Origin: JADLGL01 sp963823045
GTDB taxonomy: Bacteria; Pseudomonadota; Alphaproteobacteria; Rhizobiales; Kaistiaceae
Direction of reading: 5' to 3'
NCBI GenBank assembly: GCA_963823045.1
Contig: CAWGKA010000012.1
Location: 124,001 to 188,000, forward strand
DNA length: 64,000 nt
The position numbers were made by a program, and so were the translations under genes. Under the pieces are notes generated by a model that saw only the letters and a list, made by a program, of their open reading frames with translations, had not been told where the DNA came from and ran no database searches. Positions 62,748-64,000 of this stretch are shown piece by piece (position 1 is the stretch's first letter; each line of letters starts with the position of its first letter).

Positions 62748-64000
62748 CCGAACTCGACATCCACAAGCGGTTGGAGACTGACCCTGAACGACAGCACCAC
62801 CCCCGACGCCTGGCGGGAAACCCGCGACTGGGAGACGCTTTCGCCTGATGCCGCGCTGGCGGCCTTGCGCACCAGCCGGGATGGCTTGGACGATGGCGAG
62901 GCCGCTGCACGCCTTGCCGCCATCGGCCCGAACAGGCTGCCCGAGGCGCGGCGGCGGAGCGGCTGGCTGCGCTTTCTGGACCAATTCCGAAACGTTCTTA
63001 TCTACGTTCTGATCGCTGCGGCAATCGTCACTGCCGCAATCGGGCATTGGCTCGATACGGCCGTGATCATGGCGCTGGTCATCGCCAACGCGATCATCGG
63101 CTGGGCTCAGGAGAATCGCGCCGAGCAGGCGCTTGCCGCCGTCGGCAAGCTCCTGGCGGATACGGCGCTGGTGTTCCGCGGTGGCGCGAAACGGACGGCC
63201 GAGGCCGCCGATCTCGTCCCGGGCGACGTGGTGTTCGTCGAGTCGGGAGACCGCGTTCCGGCGGACCTCCGGCTGATCGAGGCAAGGAGCCTTTCCGCCG
63301 ATGAGGCGCTTCTCACCGGCGAGTCGCTGCCGGTGCAGAAGAGCACGCTGCCGGTGATGTCGGATCTGGCGCTCGCCGATCGTACGTCGATGCTCTTCTC
63401 CGGCACGATCGTTGCCGCCGGTCAGGGCCTCGGCGTCGTCGTCGCCACGGGTCCGCAATCGGAACTCGGCAAGGTCGGCAGCATGGTCGGCGAGGTCGAG
63501 CAGTTGCAGACGCCGCTGTTGCAACGGCTTTCGCGCACGGGCCGCATCCTCACCTACGTCATCCTCGCCTGTGCTGCGGCGACGATGACGATCGGCTGGC
63601 TCATCGGCGTCCTGCCGATCGACGATCTCTTCCTCGCTGCGGTCGGCTTTGCCGTCTCGGCCATCCCTGAGGGCTTGCCGGCTGTCGTCACCATCATCCT
63701 CGCCATCGGCGTTCGTCGCATGGCGGCGCATGGCGCGCTGATCAGGCGCCTGCCTGCGGTCGAGACGCTGGGGAGCGTTACCGTCATCTGCACCGACAAG
63801 ACCGGGACGCTGACGCGCAACGAACTGGTCGCCCGCGCCGTCGTCACCCTCGATCGCCGCTATTCGGTCGAAGGCGAAGGCTATGTGCCTGAGGGCCATG
63901 TGCTTTCCGCCAGCGGCGAGGCCGTCGGTCCGGCAACGGATGCCGCACTCACCGAGATCGTCGAGACCGGCATCTTGTGCAATGACGCGCGGCTTCACCC
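62744..64000 (+). CDS. Cation-transporting P-type ATPase, N-terminal part (cut by right edge; one frameshift near start)
   Basis: A P-type ATPase of the P2 (Ca2+/Na+-like) kind. Visible: cation-ATPase N domain (LSPDAALAALRTSRDGLDDG, RLAAIGPNRLPEARRRSGW), TM1-2, actuator with LTGESLPVQKS, TM4 with AVSAIPEGLPAVVTIILAIG, and the phosphorylation loop ICTDKTGTLTRNEL. No usual start codon exists in this frame after the VIT stop. A TTG at 62744, overlapping that stop, opens a neighbouring frame (TELDIHKRLETD); one extra base in CCC at 62782-62784 would join them. The 3' part lies beyond the window. Co-transcribed with the VIT gene. Confidence 0.88.

Overview
The window is GC-rich, gene-dense chromosomal DNA from an alphaproteobacterium, most likely of the order Hyphomicrobiales (Rhizobiales). 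The basis is gene order and gene type: proB/proA-nadD-rsfS-rlmH-envC-ctpA-divergent polysaccharide deacetylase-rppH, an F1 operon atpHAGDC without F0 genes (the alphaproteobacterial split arrangement) followed by priA and xerC, a Zur box of the classical type, an IsdG-type heme monooxygenase beside hmuV, and a bacterial aa3 oxidase subunit IV. I saw no tRNA, rRNA, CRISPR array, insertion sequence or prophage. No gene-free stretch exceeds about 300 bases.

Layout. 0-9.5 kb is a forward housekeeping run (proline, NAD, ribosome silencing, cell-wall hydrolase control, mRNA decapping). 9.5-11.6 kb holds a DsbA-like oxidoreductase and an ArsR regulator flanked by two SRPBCC proteins, with twin operators. 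11.6-16.8 kb is the reverse-strand F1 operon, which carries an extra small membrane protein between atpD and atpC. 17-27.7 kb has priA (frameshifted), a tri-heme cytochrome lipoprotein, xerC, a DMT transporter, mdh and several secreted proteins, including one made of three copies of a 150-residue domain. 28-35.5 kb holds leuB, mntH, asd, carbonic anhydrase, a CitE-like lyase and lysA. 35.6-40.1 kb is a reverse-strand pqqABCDE operon with a prolyl aminopeptidase upstream. 40.2-46.5 kb has a cupin, a NosR-ApbE pair without nosZ, and an SH3/beta-gamma-crystallin secreted protein. 47.7-50.3 kb is znuABC behind a perfect Zur palindrome. 50.4-53.7 kb concerns copper delivery to cytochrome oxidase (Sco, PCuAC, caa3-type CtaG) plus a broken heme-uptake locus. 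53.8-61.7 kb is a second rotary ATPase of the N-ATPase type. Its atpR-like gene is displaced about 3.5 kb upstream, behind an opposed MFS gene. A VIT1-type transporter and a P-type ATPase (cut by the right edge) close the window.

Together the genes describe a respiring bacterium that makes PQQ, invests in copper, zinc, manganese and heme handling, and carries both an F-type and an N-type rotary ATPase. A recurring oddity is a set of about 14 single-event frame breaks (most read as one extra base) in eight otherwise well-preserved genes. Most look like sequencing or assembly indels rather than decay, but the window alone cannot settle this. All names rest on motif and family recognition by eye; no database search was run.
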